A stretch of DNA of 64,000 nt from JANSYL01 sp963921255 (GTDB lineage: Bacteria > Pseudomonadota > Alphaproteobacteria > Rhodobacterales > Rhodobacteraceae), in NCBI GenBank assembly GCA_963921255.3, contig CAWUEW020000003.1, positions 496,001 to 560,000 of the forward strand, given 5' to 3'. Position numbers and translations under genes: made by a program. The first letter of the stretch is position 1, and every line of letters starts with the position of its first letter. The notes beneath the pieces were generated by a model that saw only the letters and a list, made by a program, of their open reading frames with translations, was not told the DNA's origin and made no database searches. Below, in pieces: positions 49,023 to 57,972 of this stretch.

Positions 49023-50378
49023 TCAGGCCGTGTCGTCACCCGCGTTGGCCCGAAACGGGTCTCGGGTCAGGCCATGTTTCTGCATCTTTTCGTAGAGCGC
49101 CTTACGGCTCAGTCCGAGGGCTTCATATGTGGCTTTGAGCGAGCCATTGTTCGCCGCGAGACTGGCCGAGATCAGGCCCTTTTCATGGGCGGCCATTTTT
49201 TCGGCAAGGCTGACCACCTGCGTATCCGGCTGCGGTTCAAGACCGGGGTCGAGGCCCATGACCATCCGTTCCGCCGCATTGCGCAATTCCCGCACATTGC
49301 CGGGCCAGTCGCGGGCGCTGAGGGCCGAGAGAATGGCGCCGGGCACGTCCGGGGCCATGCGTTCGGCGCGGGCGGCGGCGTGGGCGAGAAGCGACAGGAA
49401 CAACTCGGGTATGTCCTCACGCCGTTCCGACAAGGGGGGCATGCGCAGGGTCACCACGTTCAGGCGGTACAGAAGATCGGCCCGAAAGCCGCCCTCTGCC
49501 GCCGCCTTGGCCAAATCGCGCTTCGAGGCGGCGACGAAGCGAATGTCCAAAGGCACCGCATCGTTGGAGCCAAGCCGCGTGATGCTGCGGTGCTCGATCG
49601 CATGAAGCAACTTGCCTTGCAGGGCCAAGGGCAGGCTGTCGATCTCATCGAGGAAAACGGTGCCGCCCCGGGCGTGTTCGAATTTTCCATAGCGTGCCCG
49701 CGTCGCGCCCGGGAAGGCGCCGGCCTCATGGCCGAACAGTTCGCTTTCAATCAGGTCGCTGGGCAAAGCGGCGCAGTTGACGGCCACAAAGGGGCGGTCG
49801 GATCGTGCGCTGCTGGCGTGCAAGGCGCGGGCCGCGACCTCTTTGCCGGTCCCGGTTTCGCCTTCGATCAGCAGGTCCGTTTCCGTTGCGGCAACGGCCC
49901 TCAGTGTCTTGCGCAAGTCGGTCATGGCGCGGCTTTTGCCGGTCAGACGCTCCGAGACCGGGTCACCGGACGGTCCGGTCGCTGCGCGCAGGTGCCGGTT
50001 CTCCAGCGTCAGCCGCCGCTTGTCGAGCGCGCGGCCCACCGCTTCGATCAGCCGGGCCGGAGCATAGGGCTTTTCCAGGAAATCATAGGCCCCTTCCTTC
50101 ATCGACTGGACGGCGAGATCTACATCACCGTGGCCGGTCACCAGAATGACAGGCAAGTCGGGGTCGCGTTTCAGCGCCTCCCCCATCAGGGTCAGGCCAT
50201 CCATCACGGGCATCCGAATATCGGTGACCAGAATGCCCTGAAACTCGCGGCTGATATGCGCCAAGGCCGCGCCCGGCGTGTCACAGAGCACGGGGGACAG
50301 ATCGGCCAGCATCAGGGCCTGCCCGGCAGCGAGGCGCAGATGTTCTTCGTCGTCGACAAACAGGATCGGTGCGCTCAT
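49023..50378 (-). CDS. dctD: C4-dicarboxylate-type sigma54 response regulator DctD
   Basis: A 451-aa NtrC-family activator: receiver domain with Asp53 (ILVTDIRMPVMDG), AAA+ domain with P-loop EGETGTGKEVAARAL, the sigma54 loop present as GAFPGA (usual consensus GAFTGA), Walker B GGTVFLDEIDSLP, R-finger region and a C-terminal Fis-type HTH (GSLKATYEALGLSRKALYEK). It overlaps dctB by 4 bp. The neighbouring TAXI-TRAP operon is the natural candidate target; the 271-bp spacer 48752-49022 between them holds no gene. Confidence 0.9.
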   Translation of the reverse strand: MSAPILFVDDEEHLRLAAGQALMLADLSPVLCDTPGAALAHISREFQGILVTDIRMPVMDGLTLMGEALKRDPDLPVILVTGHGDVDLAVQSMKEGAYDFLEKPYAPARLIEAVGRALDKRRLTLENRHLRAATGPSGDPVSERLTGKSRAMTDLRKTLRAVAATETDLLIEGETGTGKEVAARALHASSARSDRPFVAVNCAALPSDLIESELFGHEAGAFPGATRARYGKFEHARGGTVFLDEIDSLPLALQGKLLHAIEHRSITRLGSNDAVPLDIRFVAASKRDLAKAAAEGGFRADLLYRLNVVTLRMPPLSERREDIPELFLSLLAHAAARAERMAPDVPGAILSALSARDWPGNVRELRNAAERMVMGLDPGLEPQPDTQVVSLAEKMAAHEKGLISASLAANNGSLKATYEALGLSRKALYEKMQKHGLTRDPFRANAGDDTA

Positions 50379-52231
50379 TGGGCGGCAAGCTCCGCTTCGG
50401 GTGGGGCCACGACCTGCAGGCGGACGTGGAAGATTGCGCCCCCGTCCGGGTGGTTTTCAGCGCTCAGGACGCCGTTAAAGTCCCGCACGATGTTGTAGGA
50501 GATCGAGAGGCCCAATCCCAAACCCTGACCGGGGTCCTTTGTCGTGAAGAAGGGATCGAACGCCTGCTCCAACGCCGCGTCGCTGAGACCGGGGCCGATG
50601 TCGCGGAGCGACAACGTGCAGGTTTCTCCGGCAAGGTCGAGCCACAGAACCATCTCGGGGCGGTCGATCTCCGACATAGCATCGAGCGCATTGCCGATCA
50701 GGTTGACGATCACCTGCTGCAGCCGCACGCGCCCGCCCTGAACCCAAATCTCCGCGTCCGGCGGGGCGTAGTCGACATGTGCCTTGGCCTCGCTCAACCG
50801 GGGTTCCATCAGATCAAGCGCATCGGCAACGACGGCCCGCATCGGCACCGGGCCGGTTTTATCCATGGGACGCCTTGCGAAATTTCGCAGGTGCTTGGAA
50901 ATCGACGCCATGCGGTCCGTCATGCCGGAAATGCGGGTGACGTTGTCGCGCGCTTCGGCGAGGCGCCCGCGATCCAGAAAGGTGCCTGCGTTTTCGGCGT
51001 AGGCTTTGACCGCGGCCAGCGGCTGGTTGAACTCATGGCTCAGCGCGGCCGACATCTGGCCAAGGGCCGCCAGTTTTCCGGCCTGCACCAACTCCGCCTG
51101 CGTTTGGCGCAACCGATTCTCTGCGGCGCGGCGTTCATCGACCTCCTGCCGCAGGGCCGAGTTGGCCGCATCCAGATCTTCGGTTCGTTCGCGGACCCGC
51201 GCCTCAAGAACCTCCTGTTCCGTGCGTTGGGCCTCGATCCGTTCCATCAAGCGGGCGCGCCGTTGCCACAGCACCGTCCCGACCAGGCCAAGGAACAGGA
51301 TCGACAGGCCGACCAGCGTCAGAAGTGTTGCGGCCTGAACCTGGGCCGGGCCGGTCGGGGACAGGATCGACACGCGCCAGCCCGCGGCCGCAACCAGACC
51401 GGTTTGCATGACGTAGCTTTCCGTCCCGTCGCCGGTGTCGATCTCGATCCGTTCATACCCCTCTCCCAGGGGCTCGCGGCGTGCGGGCAGGGGGGACAGC
51501 GCCTCCAGCGGGTATTGCCGGGTGGCCAGGATTTGTTCCAGCGCCGCTTCGCTGACGGGTCCAAGGGTGCGGAAGTGCCAATCCTCGCGATCGCTGAGGA
51601 AGATGACGTTGGACGTATCCGTGACGATGATCGTGTCTTCCGTGTCCCGCCACGTGGCTTCCAACGGTTCAAGGGTGATCTTGACGGCCACAACACCCGT
51701 GATTTCGGTGCCGCCATCGATGACGGGGGCGGCAAAGAAATAACCGCGCTGGCCGCTGGTGGTGCCAAGCGCGTGAAACCGGCCAAGACCGCCAGCAAAG
51801 GCATCGATAAAGTAGGGGCGATAGGCAAAGTTGCGGCCCACAAATGACCGTTCGGTCCGGTAGGAGCTGGCCGCGATGGTCAGGCCTTCGGCATCCATCA
51901 GGTAGACATCGGCCACATCAAGGGACAGCGCACTTTGGCGGAGTTGTTCATTGGTAAACGGCAGGATGCCCATGTTGCCGGGATCGCGCAGGAGGGTCGC
52001 TAGGATCGGACGCTCCGCGATCAGGGCCGGGAGCGCTTCGCTTCGGCTGAGTTCGCCGCGCAAGACCTGGGTGGCAAGTTCCAGCGTTCCGCCCGCACGT
52101 TCCCCGGTCTGGATCAGAAACAACCGCTCCAGACGCGGATAGGACGCCGCCGTCAGCGCCAAAGCCACCAACACCCCCAAGGCGATCAGCAGGGGTGGGC
52201 GGCGGCGAAAGGTGCGATCGGGGCGCTGCAT
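50375..52231 (-). CDS. dctB: C4-dicarboxylate-type sensor histidine kinase DctB
   Basis: A 618-aa sensor: N-terminal TM helix (LLIALGVLVALALTAASY), a periplasmic double-PAS-like ligand domain (ATLLRDPGNMGILPFTNEQL and VGRNFAYRPYFIDAFAG are typical DctB signatures), a second TM helix, a coiled coil, a HisKA box with LSHEFNQPLAAVKAYAENAG and an ATPase domain (DPFFTTKDPGQGLGLGLSIS). It senses dicarboxylates in relatives and phosphorylates DctD. The start at 52231 is preferred over 52285 on domain length; no strong Shine-Dalgarno is seen for either. Confidence 0.9.
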   Translation of the reverse strand: MQRPDRTFRRRPPLLIALGVLVALALTAASYPRLERLFLIQTGERAGGTLELATQVLRGELSRSEALPALIAERPILATLLRDPGNMGILPFTNEQLRQSALSLDVADVYLMDAEGLTIAASSYRTERSFVGRNFAYRPYFIDAFAGGLGRFHALGTTSGQRGYFFAAPVIDGGTEITGVVAVKITLEPLEATWRDTEDTIIVTDTSNVIFLSDREDWHFRTLGPVSEAALEQILATRQYPLEALSPLPARREPLGEGYERIEIDTGDGTESYVMQTGLVAAAGWRVSILSPTGPAQVQAATLLTLVGLSILFLGLVGTVLWQRRARLMERIEAQRTEQEVLEARVRERTEDLDAANSALRQEVDERRAAENRLRQTQAELVQAGKLAALGQMSAALSHEFNQPLAAVKAYAENAGTFLDRGRLAEARDNVTRISGMTDRMASISKHLRNFARRPMDKTGPVPMRAVVADALDLMEPRLSEAKAHVDYAPPDAEIWVQGGRVRLQQVIVNLIGNALDAMSEIDRPEMVLWLDLAGETCTLSLRDIGPGLSDAALEQAFDPFFTTKDPGQGLGLGLSISYNIVRDFNGVLSAENHPDGGAIFHVRLQVVAPPEAELAAQ

Positions 52232-52301
52232 GGTGCGGCGCAGTATGGTCCGGGGTGGGCAGGCATGCCAGCCCTGCTGCGCCATTCGGCGCGCGGGGCG
52301 C

Positions 52302-53048
52302 TCAGCCGGCCAATGCAGTGATGATGGCGGTGAAGTCGCTGGCTTTCAAAGATGCCCCACCCACCAAGGCCCCATCCACGTTCGACACGGCAAAAATCTC
52401 GGATGCGTTGCTGGGCTTGACGGAGCCGCCGTAGAGCAAGCTGATCTCGCCGCCAACTGTGGCCCCCAGACGATCCGCAAGGCGCGCCCGTATCGCGTCG
52501 TGCACCTCGGCGATTTGGTCCAGGCTTGGGACGCGTCCGGTGCCGATCGCCCAAACCGGTTCGTAGGCCACCACGAGGCTTTCGGCCGTGGCCCCGTCGG
52601 GAATCGAGCCGTCGAGCTGACCCAAAACCACGTCCAGCGTCTGGCCGGCGTCCCGTTCGGCTTCGGTTTCGCCGACGCACACGATGGCGACCAGCCCGGC
52701 GTCCCATGCCGCCGTTGTCTTGGCGGAGACCAACGCGCTGCTTTCCCCGTGGTCCGCGCGCCGCTCGGAATGACCCAGGATCACGTAGCGCGCCCCGGCG
52801 TCCCGCAGCATCGCGGCGGAAATATCGCCGGTATGCGCCCCGGAGGCCGCGGTGTGGCAATCCTGGGCGCCGATCGCCAGATGTGTGCCGCGCGCGGCGT
52901 CGGCGGCGCGGGCGATCAACGTGGCCGGTGGGCAGATCAGCGTATCGCACCCGTCGGCGGGCGCGGCCCCGGCAATGGCAACGATCTGCATCAGATCATC
53001 GACAGTGCCATTCATCTTCCAGTTCCCGGCGGCAAGTTTGCGGGCCAT
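52302..53048 (-). CDS. tpiA: Triosephosphate isomerase
   Basis: A 248-aa TIM barrel that interconverts dihydroxyacetone phosphate and glyceraldehyde 3-phosphate. Catalytic residues are in order: Lys in AAGNWKMNG, His in VILGHSERR, Glu in AYEPVWAIGTG, with the phosphate-binding LYGGSVKPSN. The start at 53048 (MARKLAAGNWKMNG) is preceded by GGAG; an ATG two codons upstream is also in frame. It is separate from dctB by 70 bp on the same strand. Confidence 0.97.
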   Translation of the reverse strand: MARKLAAGNWKMNGTVDDLMQIVAIAGAAPADGCDTLICPPATLIARAADAARGTHLAIGAQDCHTAASGAHTGDISAAMLRDAGARYVILGHSERRADHGESSALVSAKTTAAWDAGLVAIVCVGETEAERDAGQTLDVVLGQLDGSIPDGATAESLVVAYEPVWAIGTGRVPSLDQIAEVHDAIRARLADRLGATVGGEISLLYGGSVKPSNASEIFAVSNVDGALVGGASLKASDFTAIITALAG

Positions 53049-53126
53049 GATCATCTCCAGCGGCGTAACTCTGCCTTAAGGGTTTTCAAGCTCGGGGGCC
53101 TGCGTCAAGCGGTGCGATGGCCGCGC

Positions 53127-53450
53127 CTAGAGGTGGTCCAGCGCGCGGCGCGCCCAGTCGCAGGCAATCTCTGGGTCATCCAACGCCGCGTCGGGCATCG
53201 ACCAATAGGGCATCTGGGTTACGGTGCCGTTGTCGCGCGTGTAGGACCACCGGGTGCACCCTTCGGCCTCAAGCACTGCGATGAAATTGCCTTTGCCTTT
53301 AAGGAACATGGCGCCGTCGGACATCAGGATCGCGAAAATCGTCCCCTGATGATACAGGCACAAGCCGCCCATCATCTTGCGGGTGGTGATATCCCCAAGC
53401 TCGGAAAAAAGATCCCTGGCCGCCGCAATCTGCTCGGCGGTGACACTCAC
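53127..53450 (-). CDS. TfoX N-terminal domain protein
   Basis: A 107-aa single-domain protein of the TfoX/Sxy N-terminal family (T-R-K-M-M-G-G-L-C-L-Y, then G-T-I-F-A-I-L near residue 37, and a Y-W-S-M-P-D near residue 82). Full-length TfoX regulates competence in gammaproteobacteria; the role of the short alphaproteobacterial versions is unknown. Its start overlaps the stop of the IscA/SufA-like gene by 4 bp. Confidence 0.83.
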   Translation of the reverse strand: MSVTAEQIAAARDLFSELGDITTRKMMGGLCLYHQGTIFAILMSDGAMFLKGKGNFIAVLEAEGCTRWSYTRDNGTVTQMPYWSMPDAALDDPEIACDWARRALDHL

Positions 53451-53842
53451 GAGGCGGCGCTGCGGGCCGCGGCCTGTTCGGCCTCAAGCTCATCCACGTC
53501 CTTGAACTTGATCGATTCACCGCAGCCGCACGCATCAGTGACGTTCGGATTGCGGAACTTGAAGCCCGCCTCCAGCAAGCTGACCTCGTAATCAATCTCG
53601 GTCCCGAACAGGAACATCTGGGCCATGGGCGCGATCATCACGCGGGCGCCATCCTGTTCGACCAGTTCGTCATGGGGATCGATTTCGGACACGTAATCCA
53701 TCGTGTATTCCATCCCCGCACAACCGCCTTTCTTGACGCCGATGCGCAGACCCTGGCTGCCATCCTTGTCCATGAGCTTGGCGATTTGTTTCGCTGCGGC
53801 CGGTGTGATCGAGACCGCTTGTTTGCCGGGGATGCCGAACAT
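53447..53842 (-). CDS. IscA/SufA-type iron-sulfur assembly protein
   Basis: A 131-aa A-type Fe-S carrier. The three conserved cysteines are seen in KKGGCAGMEYTMDY and DACGCGESIKF. The C-terminal Ala/Glu tail is longer than in E. coli SufA. It accepts Fe-S clusters from a scaffold and passes them on to apo-enzymes. Together with the SufT-like gene at 54733-55095 it points to a SUF-related gene cluster, although sufBCDS are not in the window. It overlaps the TfoX-like gene by 4 bp. Confidence 0.92.
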   Translation of the reverse strand: MFGIPGKQAVSITPAAAKQIAKLMDKDGSQGLRIGVKKGGCAGMEYTMDYVSEIDPHDELVEQDGARVMIAPMAQMFLFGTEIDYEVSLLEAGFKFRNPNVTDACGCGESIKFKDVDELEAEQAAARSAAS

Positions 53843-53880
53843 GGTGTGTGCTCCGAATGCCTGACCAGAATGTAGGGTCT

Positions 53881-54600
53881 TTAGCGCAGCGCCTCAAGGC
53901 CCGTCGGATACGGAACCGGGGGTAAACGCGTCAGAAGCGCCACCGTCCCAAGTCCGATCAAGACCGCCCACAGAAAGCCGGCCATGCTCGCAACGAAATC
54001 CTGCCGGATCGAAACTGGCCCGCTGCGCGGCGCAAACACGAAAAACAGGCTCCGCGCCGCCACGACCAGACCGACGGCCCAAAGGCTGCCGAGGTAGACG
54101 AGAACAAAGACGATCCCGCGTTCGAAGAACCCGATGCGGTGTGCCGTGAAAACGCCGCCGGTGGACCGGCGCGGCGCGCCTTCCGGAACCAACATGGGGA
54201 TCAGGAAGCCACCGGCGCGCGTCGCAAGGATGGCCCCGCCAATGGCACCAAAGGCATACAGGAGACCGGGCGCATCCGCCCAAACCCCTTGGGCCCACAG
54301 GCTCGGAAAAATGGCCGCGATCGCGACGACCGACGCCAGGTGCAGGGCCTGGTCGGCCAGAAAACTCCAGGCGCCGCGCGGCATCAACCAGGTTTTTGTC
54401 GCGTCAATCACCAGGTGCAGTCCGGCCAGACCGAAGATCGGCCACGCAAGCGACCCGGCCGCGGTTGCCGTCGTGGCCAGCACCACACCGCCGTGGATCG
54501 GCAGGCCCGCGCCGGTCTTGTGCTCGACCATCCAGCGTGTCTGCAGCACGAAGTCTGCAACCACACTTGCAAAGAAGAGGGCGGTGAAGGTTTCAAGCAT
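53881..54600 (-). CDS. DUF3307 membrane protein
   Basis: A 239-aa protein with about six hydrophobic segments. The N-terminus (FFASVVADFVLQTRWMVEHK, then a G-G-V-V-L stretch, then L-H-L-V-I-D-A-T-K) carries the conserved Asp and His features of the DUF3307 family. The function of this family is not established. It lies 39 bp upstream of the IscA/SufA-like gene on the same strand. Confidence 0.75.
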   Translation of the reverse strand: MLETFTALFFASVVADFVLQTRWMVEHKTGAGLPIHGGVVLATTATAAGSLAWPIFGLAGLHLVIDATKTWLMPRGAWSFLADQALHLASVVAIAAIFPSLWAQGVWADAPGLLYAFGAIGGAILATRAGGFLIPMLVPEGAPRRSTGGVFTAHRIGFFERGIVFVLVYLGSLWAVGLVVAARSLFFVFAPRSGPVSIRQDFVASMAGFLWAVLIGLGTVALLTRLPPVPYPTGLEALR

Positions 54601-54732
54601 TCAAGGGGCGCCTGCCTCGCTGTCCGCCCGTTGGACCAGAGTGGCCTGGTGCGGTTTGCGTCGGATCATGGCAACAGGCCCGCCGCCGGGCAAGCGATCA
54701 GGTGCGGCTTTGAGGGTCAGGAAATCCCGCGG

Positions 54733-55095
54733 TTACATGAAGCCCAGTTCGAGGCGCGCCTCGTCGGACATCATGTCCATGCCCCAGGGAGGATCCCAGG
54801 TCAGCGCCACGTCGACTTGCTTCACACCGGCCAAAGGTTCGATGGCGTCGGCCACCCATCCCGGCATCTCGCCCGCCACGGGACAGCCCGGGGCGGTGAG
54901 GGTCATGGTCACGCCGACCTCGTTCTCGGCATTGATGTCGATCGTGTAGACGAGGCCGAGATCGTAGATGTTCACCGGAATCTCAGGATCGAAGACCGTG
55001 CGGCAGGCCTCAACCACGCTGTCGTAGAGCGGGTGGTCGGTGGAGGAGGGCCGGATCAGCGGTGCCCCTTCCATCTGTGGCTGTGCGTCGGACAT
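54733..55095 (-). CDS. MIP18/DUF59-family protein (SufT-like)
   Basis: A 120-aa protein with the DUF59 core: VFDPEIPVNIYDLGLVYTID, then M-T-L-T-A-P-G-C-P-V-A, and the C-terminal L-T-W-D-P-P-W-G-M-D-M-M-S-D-E-A-R. This matches SufT proteins, which help Fe-S cluster maturation, often encoded with SUF genes. The start at 55095 (MSDAQPQMEG) follows a purine-rich stretch. A spacer of about 130 bp to DUF3307 shows nothing recognisable. Confidence 0.9.
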   Translation of the reverse strand: MSDAQPQMEGAPLIRPSSTDHPLYDSVVEACRTVFDPEIPVNIYDLGLVYTIDINAENEVGVTMTLTAPGCPVAGEMPGWVADAIEPLAGVKQVDVALTWDPPWGMDMMSDEARLELGFM

Positions 55096-55240
55096 GCGCG
55101 TCGTCTCTTTCGATAATTCCTGAGCGAAGATATAGGGATTGCCGTTCAGGACGTAAAGAGCGGCCGGAGCGTGTGAACGGGTCGCCCGCGCGACCCGGGT
55201 GTGCCACCTTCGACCGCGACGCCACAGAAAGGATGTTGCG

Positions 55241-56056
55241 ATGGATTGGGCCGCAATGGCGGGGCCGTGGCTTCGGGTCGAGGCGGAAACCGACGCGGCG
55301 CATATGCCGGTGCTGGAGGGGCTTTTGGCGCGCGCGCAGCTGCAAACGGGCCAACATGTGCTGGACATTGGGCCGGGGGGCGGTGTTTCCCTCGTGAAGG
55401 CGGCCGAAGCGGTCGGGCCGACGGGGCATGTGACGGGTATCGAGATCGCGCCGCCGTTCGTCGAAAGGGCCCGGGAGCGCGCGCCGGCAAACGTTTCGGT
55501 GGTCGAAGGCGATGCCGCGCGCCATCCGTTCGCCCCGCACAGCTTCGATGCCGCGATCTCGTTTCTCGGGACAATGTTCTTTGCCGACACGGTCGCGGCG
55601 TTCGCGCATATCCGAACGGCGCTGAAATCCGGCGGCCAGATGACCTTTGCCAGTTGGGCGGGGCCCGAGGTGAATCCGTATTTCACCGTGCCAGCCGCGG
55701 TCGCGACCTCGGTCCTTGGTCCGGGCGACACACGCGATCCGGATGCGCCGGGGCCGATGCGGTTCCATGATGCGGACGCGCTGCGCGACATGCTGGTCGC
55801 GGCCGGGTGGTCGGCACGGGTCGAGGTGGCCGACCTTCTATTGACGCCGCGCGGTTCGGTGGCCGATTTTGCAAAGATGCAAGGCAAGATGGGTGCGGGC
55901 GCGATGCGGATGCGACTGGCCAAGGAAGCCGGGCGTCTGACAGACGACCATCGCAAGGCCATGCGGGACGGACTGGAGGCGGCGCTGGCCCAGTTCGACA
56001 CGGCAGACGGGATTCGGGTTCCGGCCCGCATTCACTACGCCATCGCCACGGCCTGA
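55241..56056 (+). CDS. SAM-dependent class I methyltransferase
   Basis: A 271-aa methyltransferase with a UbiE/COQ5-like core: motif I HVLDIGPGGGVSLVKAA near residue 40, the acidic residue after strand 2 in GIEIAPP, and VVEGDAARHPFAPHSFDAAI near residue 86. The substrate is unknown. AAAGGA precedes the ATG at 55241; an ORF start at 55199 is not favoured. It is 11 bp upstream of the lipocalin-like gene, so the two are co-transcribed. Confidence 0.87.
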   Translation: MDWAAMAGPWLRVEAETDAAHMPVLEGLLARAQLQTGQHVLDIGPGGGVSLVKAAEAVGPTGHVTGIEIAPPFVERARERAPANVSVVEGDAARHPFAPHSFDAAISFLGTMFFADTVAAFAHIRTALKSGGQMTFASWAGPEVNPYFTVPAAVATSVLGPGDTRDPDAPGPMRFHDADALRDMLVAAGWSARVEVADLLLTPRGSVADFAKMQGKMGAGAMRMRLAKEAGRLTDDHRKAMRDGLEAALAQFDTADGIRVPARIHYAIATA

Positions 56057-56067
56057 GGAGGGACAAG

Positions 56068-56520
56068 ATGCAGGACACGGATGGCCCCTCGGATGCAACG
56101 GCCCTTCTGGGCAGTTGGCGGATGCTCAGTTGGACGGGCACCTTTGTTGACGGCGGCGGCAGTTTCGATGCTCTGGGTCCCGATCCCATCGGCTATATCG
56201 CCTACCATGCCGATGGGCGCATGATGGCGACGGTCTTTGCGCGGCATCGCGTCGGGGTGGACGGCGCGCCAAGCGCCACGGACAAGGTTGCGCTCTATGA
56301 CAGCATGTTGGCCTATGTGGCCCGCTACACATTGGAGGGTGACACCGTCACCCATCATGTCGAGGGCGCGTGGAACCCCACCTGGGAGGTGGCCTTGTCC
56401 CGCCCGTTCAAGCTGGACGGGGACCGCTTGGTGATCAGCGGTGCGCCAAGCACGGATCCGGCCACGGGGCGCGAGGTGATCTACCGGATGGAGTTCACGC
56501 GCGTTGGCGCCGCGTACTAG
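56068..56520 (+). CDS. Lipocalin-like domain protein
   Basis: A 150-aa protein of the lipocalin-like (PF13924-type) family: LLGSWRMLSWTGTF at the start, G-Y-I-A-Y-H-A-D-G-R-M-M-A near residue 42, and a late R-L-V-I-S-G strand. These small beta barrels may bind hydrophobic ligands. GAGGAGGG lies 8 nt upstream of the ATG. It pairs with the methyltransferase; tgt follows 45 bp later. Confidence 0.82.
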   Translation: MQDTDGPSDATALLGSWRMLSWTGTFVDGGGSFDALGPDPIGYIAYHADGRMMATVFARHRVGVDGAPSATDKVALYDSMLAYVARYTLEGDTVTHHVEGAWNPTWEVALSRPFKLDGDRLVISGAPSTDPATGREVIYRMEFTRVGAAY

Positions 56521-56565
56521 GGCCAACCCTTGCGTTCCAAGCGTGCGCAAGGTAGCGCGCGGACC

Positions 56566-57696
56566 ATGACCGACCGTTTTTCCTTTTCCTTGACCGCCAC
56601 GTCAGGCGGCGCGCGCACGGGTGTGATCCAAACGCCGCGCGGCGCGATTCGAACGCCTGCGTTCATGCCGGTCGGCACCGCGGCGACGGTCAAGGCCATG
56701 ATGCCGGAAAGCGTGGCCGCGACCGGTGCCGACATCCTGTTGGGCAACACCTATCACCTGATGCTGCGCCCGACGGCCGAGCGGATTGCGGCCCTGGGCG
56801 GGCTGCATCGGTTCATGAACTGGGACAAGCCGATCCTGACCGACAGCGGCGGCTTTCAGGTGATGAGCCTGGCGGAGTTGCGGAAACTGACCGAGGACGG
56901 CGTGACGTTCCGCAGCCATATCGACGGCTCCAAACACATGCTCAGCCCCGAACGTTCGATGGAGATACAGAAGCTCCTCGGTTCGGACATCGTCATGTGT
57001 TTCGACGAATGTCCGGCGCTTCCCGCCGACCGTGATCGCATCGCCGACAGTATGCGCCTGTCGATGCGATGGGCGGCGCGGTCGAAAGAGGCGTTTGGCG
57101 ACCGCCCCGGCCATGCCCTTTTCGGGATTCAGCAAGGCGGGTTGGAACAGGATTTCCGCGAAGAAAGCGCCGAGGCCCTAACGGCGATCGGGTTCGATGG
57201 CTACGCGGTGGGGGGGCTGGCCGTGGGCGAAGGGCAAGAGGCCATGTTCGCGTGTCTCGACTTTGCGCCGGGGCAGCTTCCGGTCGACAAGCCCCGTTAC
57301 CTGATGGGGGTTGGCAAGCCCGACGATATCGTGGGCGCCGTCGCACGTGGCATTGATATGATGGATTGCGTGTTGCCGTCGCGCTCCGGGCGCACGGGGC
57401 AGGCGTGGACGCGGCGGGGCCAGGTGAACATCAAGAATGCGCGCCATGCGGATGACCCCCGCCCCCTGGACGAAACCTGCACCTGCCCGGCGTGCCGCAA
57501 TTATTCGCGCGCGTATCTGCATCACGTATTCCGCGCAGGTGAAATGATCTCGGGCATGCTGCTGACCTGGCACAACCTGCATTACTATCAGGAATTGATG
57601 AGCGGCATGCGCGCCGCCATTGCCGAAGATCGGTTTGCGGACTTCCAAGCCGAATTCCATGCCCAACGGGCCGAGGGCGACATTGAGCCGATCTGA
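56566..57696 (+). CDS. tgt: tRNA-guanine transglycosylase
   Basis: A 376-aa enzyme that exchanges guanine-34 for preQ1 in tRNAs with GUN anticodons, the step that leads to queuosine. The active-site Asp is in LTDSGGFQVMSLA, the catalytic Asp in LPSRSGRTGQA is preceded by D-M-M-D-C-V, and the zinc site is CTCPACRNYSRAYLHH. The start at 56566 (MTDRFSFSLTATSGGART) is the usual family N-terminus; an upstream alternative at 56530 lacks support. Confidence 0.97.
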   Translation: MTDRFSFSLTATSGGARTGVIQTPRGAIRTPAFMPVGTAATVKAMMPESVAATGADILLGNTYHLMLRPTAERIAALGGLHRFMNWDKPILTDSGGFQVMSLAELRKLTEDGVTFRSHIDGSKHMLSPERSMEIQKLLGSDIVMCFDECPALPADRDRIADSMRLSMRWAARSKEAFGDRPGHALFGIQQGGLEQDFREESAEALTAIGFDGYAVGGLAVGEGQEAMFACLDFAPGQLPVDKPRYLMGVGKPDDIVGAVARGIDMMDCVLPSRSGRTGQAWTRRGQVNIKNARHADDPRPLDETCTCPACRNYSRAYLHHVFRAGEMISGMLLTWHNLHYYQELMSGMRAAIAEDRFADFQAEFHAQRAEGDIEPI

Positions 57697-57853
57697 GGTG
57701 CAATGCCGTTTGGCGCCAAAACCGGAACCGGCGCCTGCTCAACCGCCACTTTCCACAGCATTTTGTGGTTTTCAGGCCATGAACCCCTATCCCTCCCTTG
57801 CGCATGGGGGCGGGCGGGCGCATGATTTCGGTCAAGCCGCTGGCAAGGGCGCG

Positions 57854-57882
57854 CTTGAAACCCGCGCGTCCGTGCCCCACGT
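57854..57882 (+). promoter_or_regulatory. RpoH (sigma32)-type promoter of lon
   Basis: CTTGAAA (57854-57860) and CCCCACGT (57875-57882) are separated by 14 bp, close to the sigma32 consensus CTTGAAA-N14-CCCCATNT. It lies 91 bp upstream of the lon GTG start, consistent with heat-shock induction of the protease. Confidence 0.7.
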
Positions 57883-57972
57883 AAAGACATCCTGACCCGG
57901 AAGGGGGCAAAGGGGTTGCTGCCAAGCCAGGACCCGGATCCCCTTGCTAAGACCAAGGAAGGCATAAAGCCC

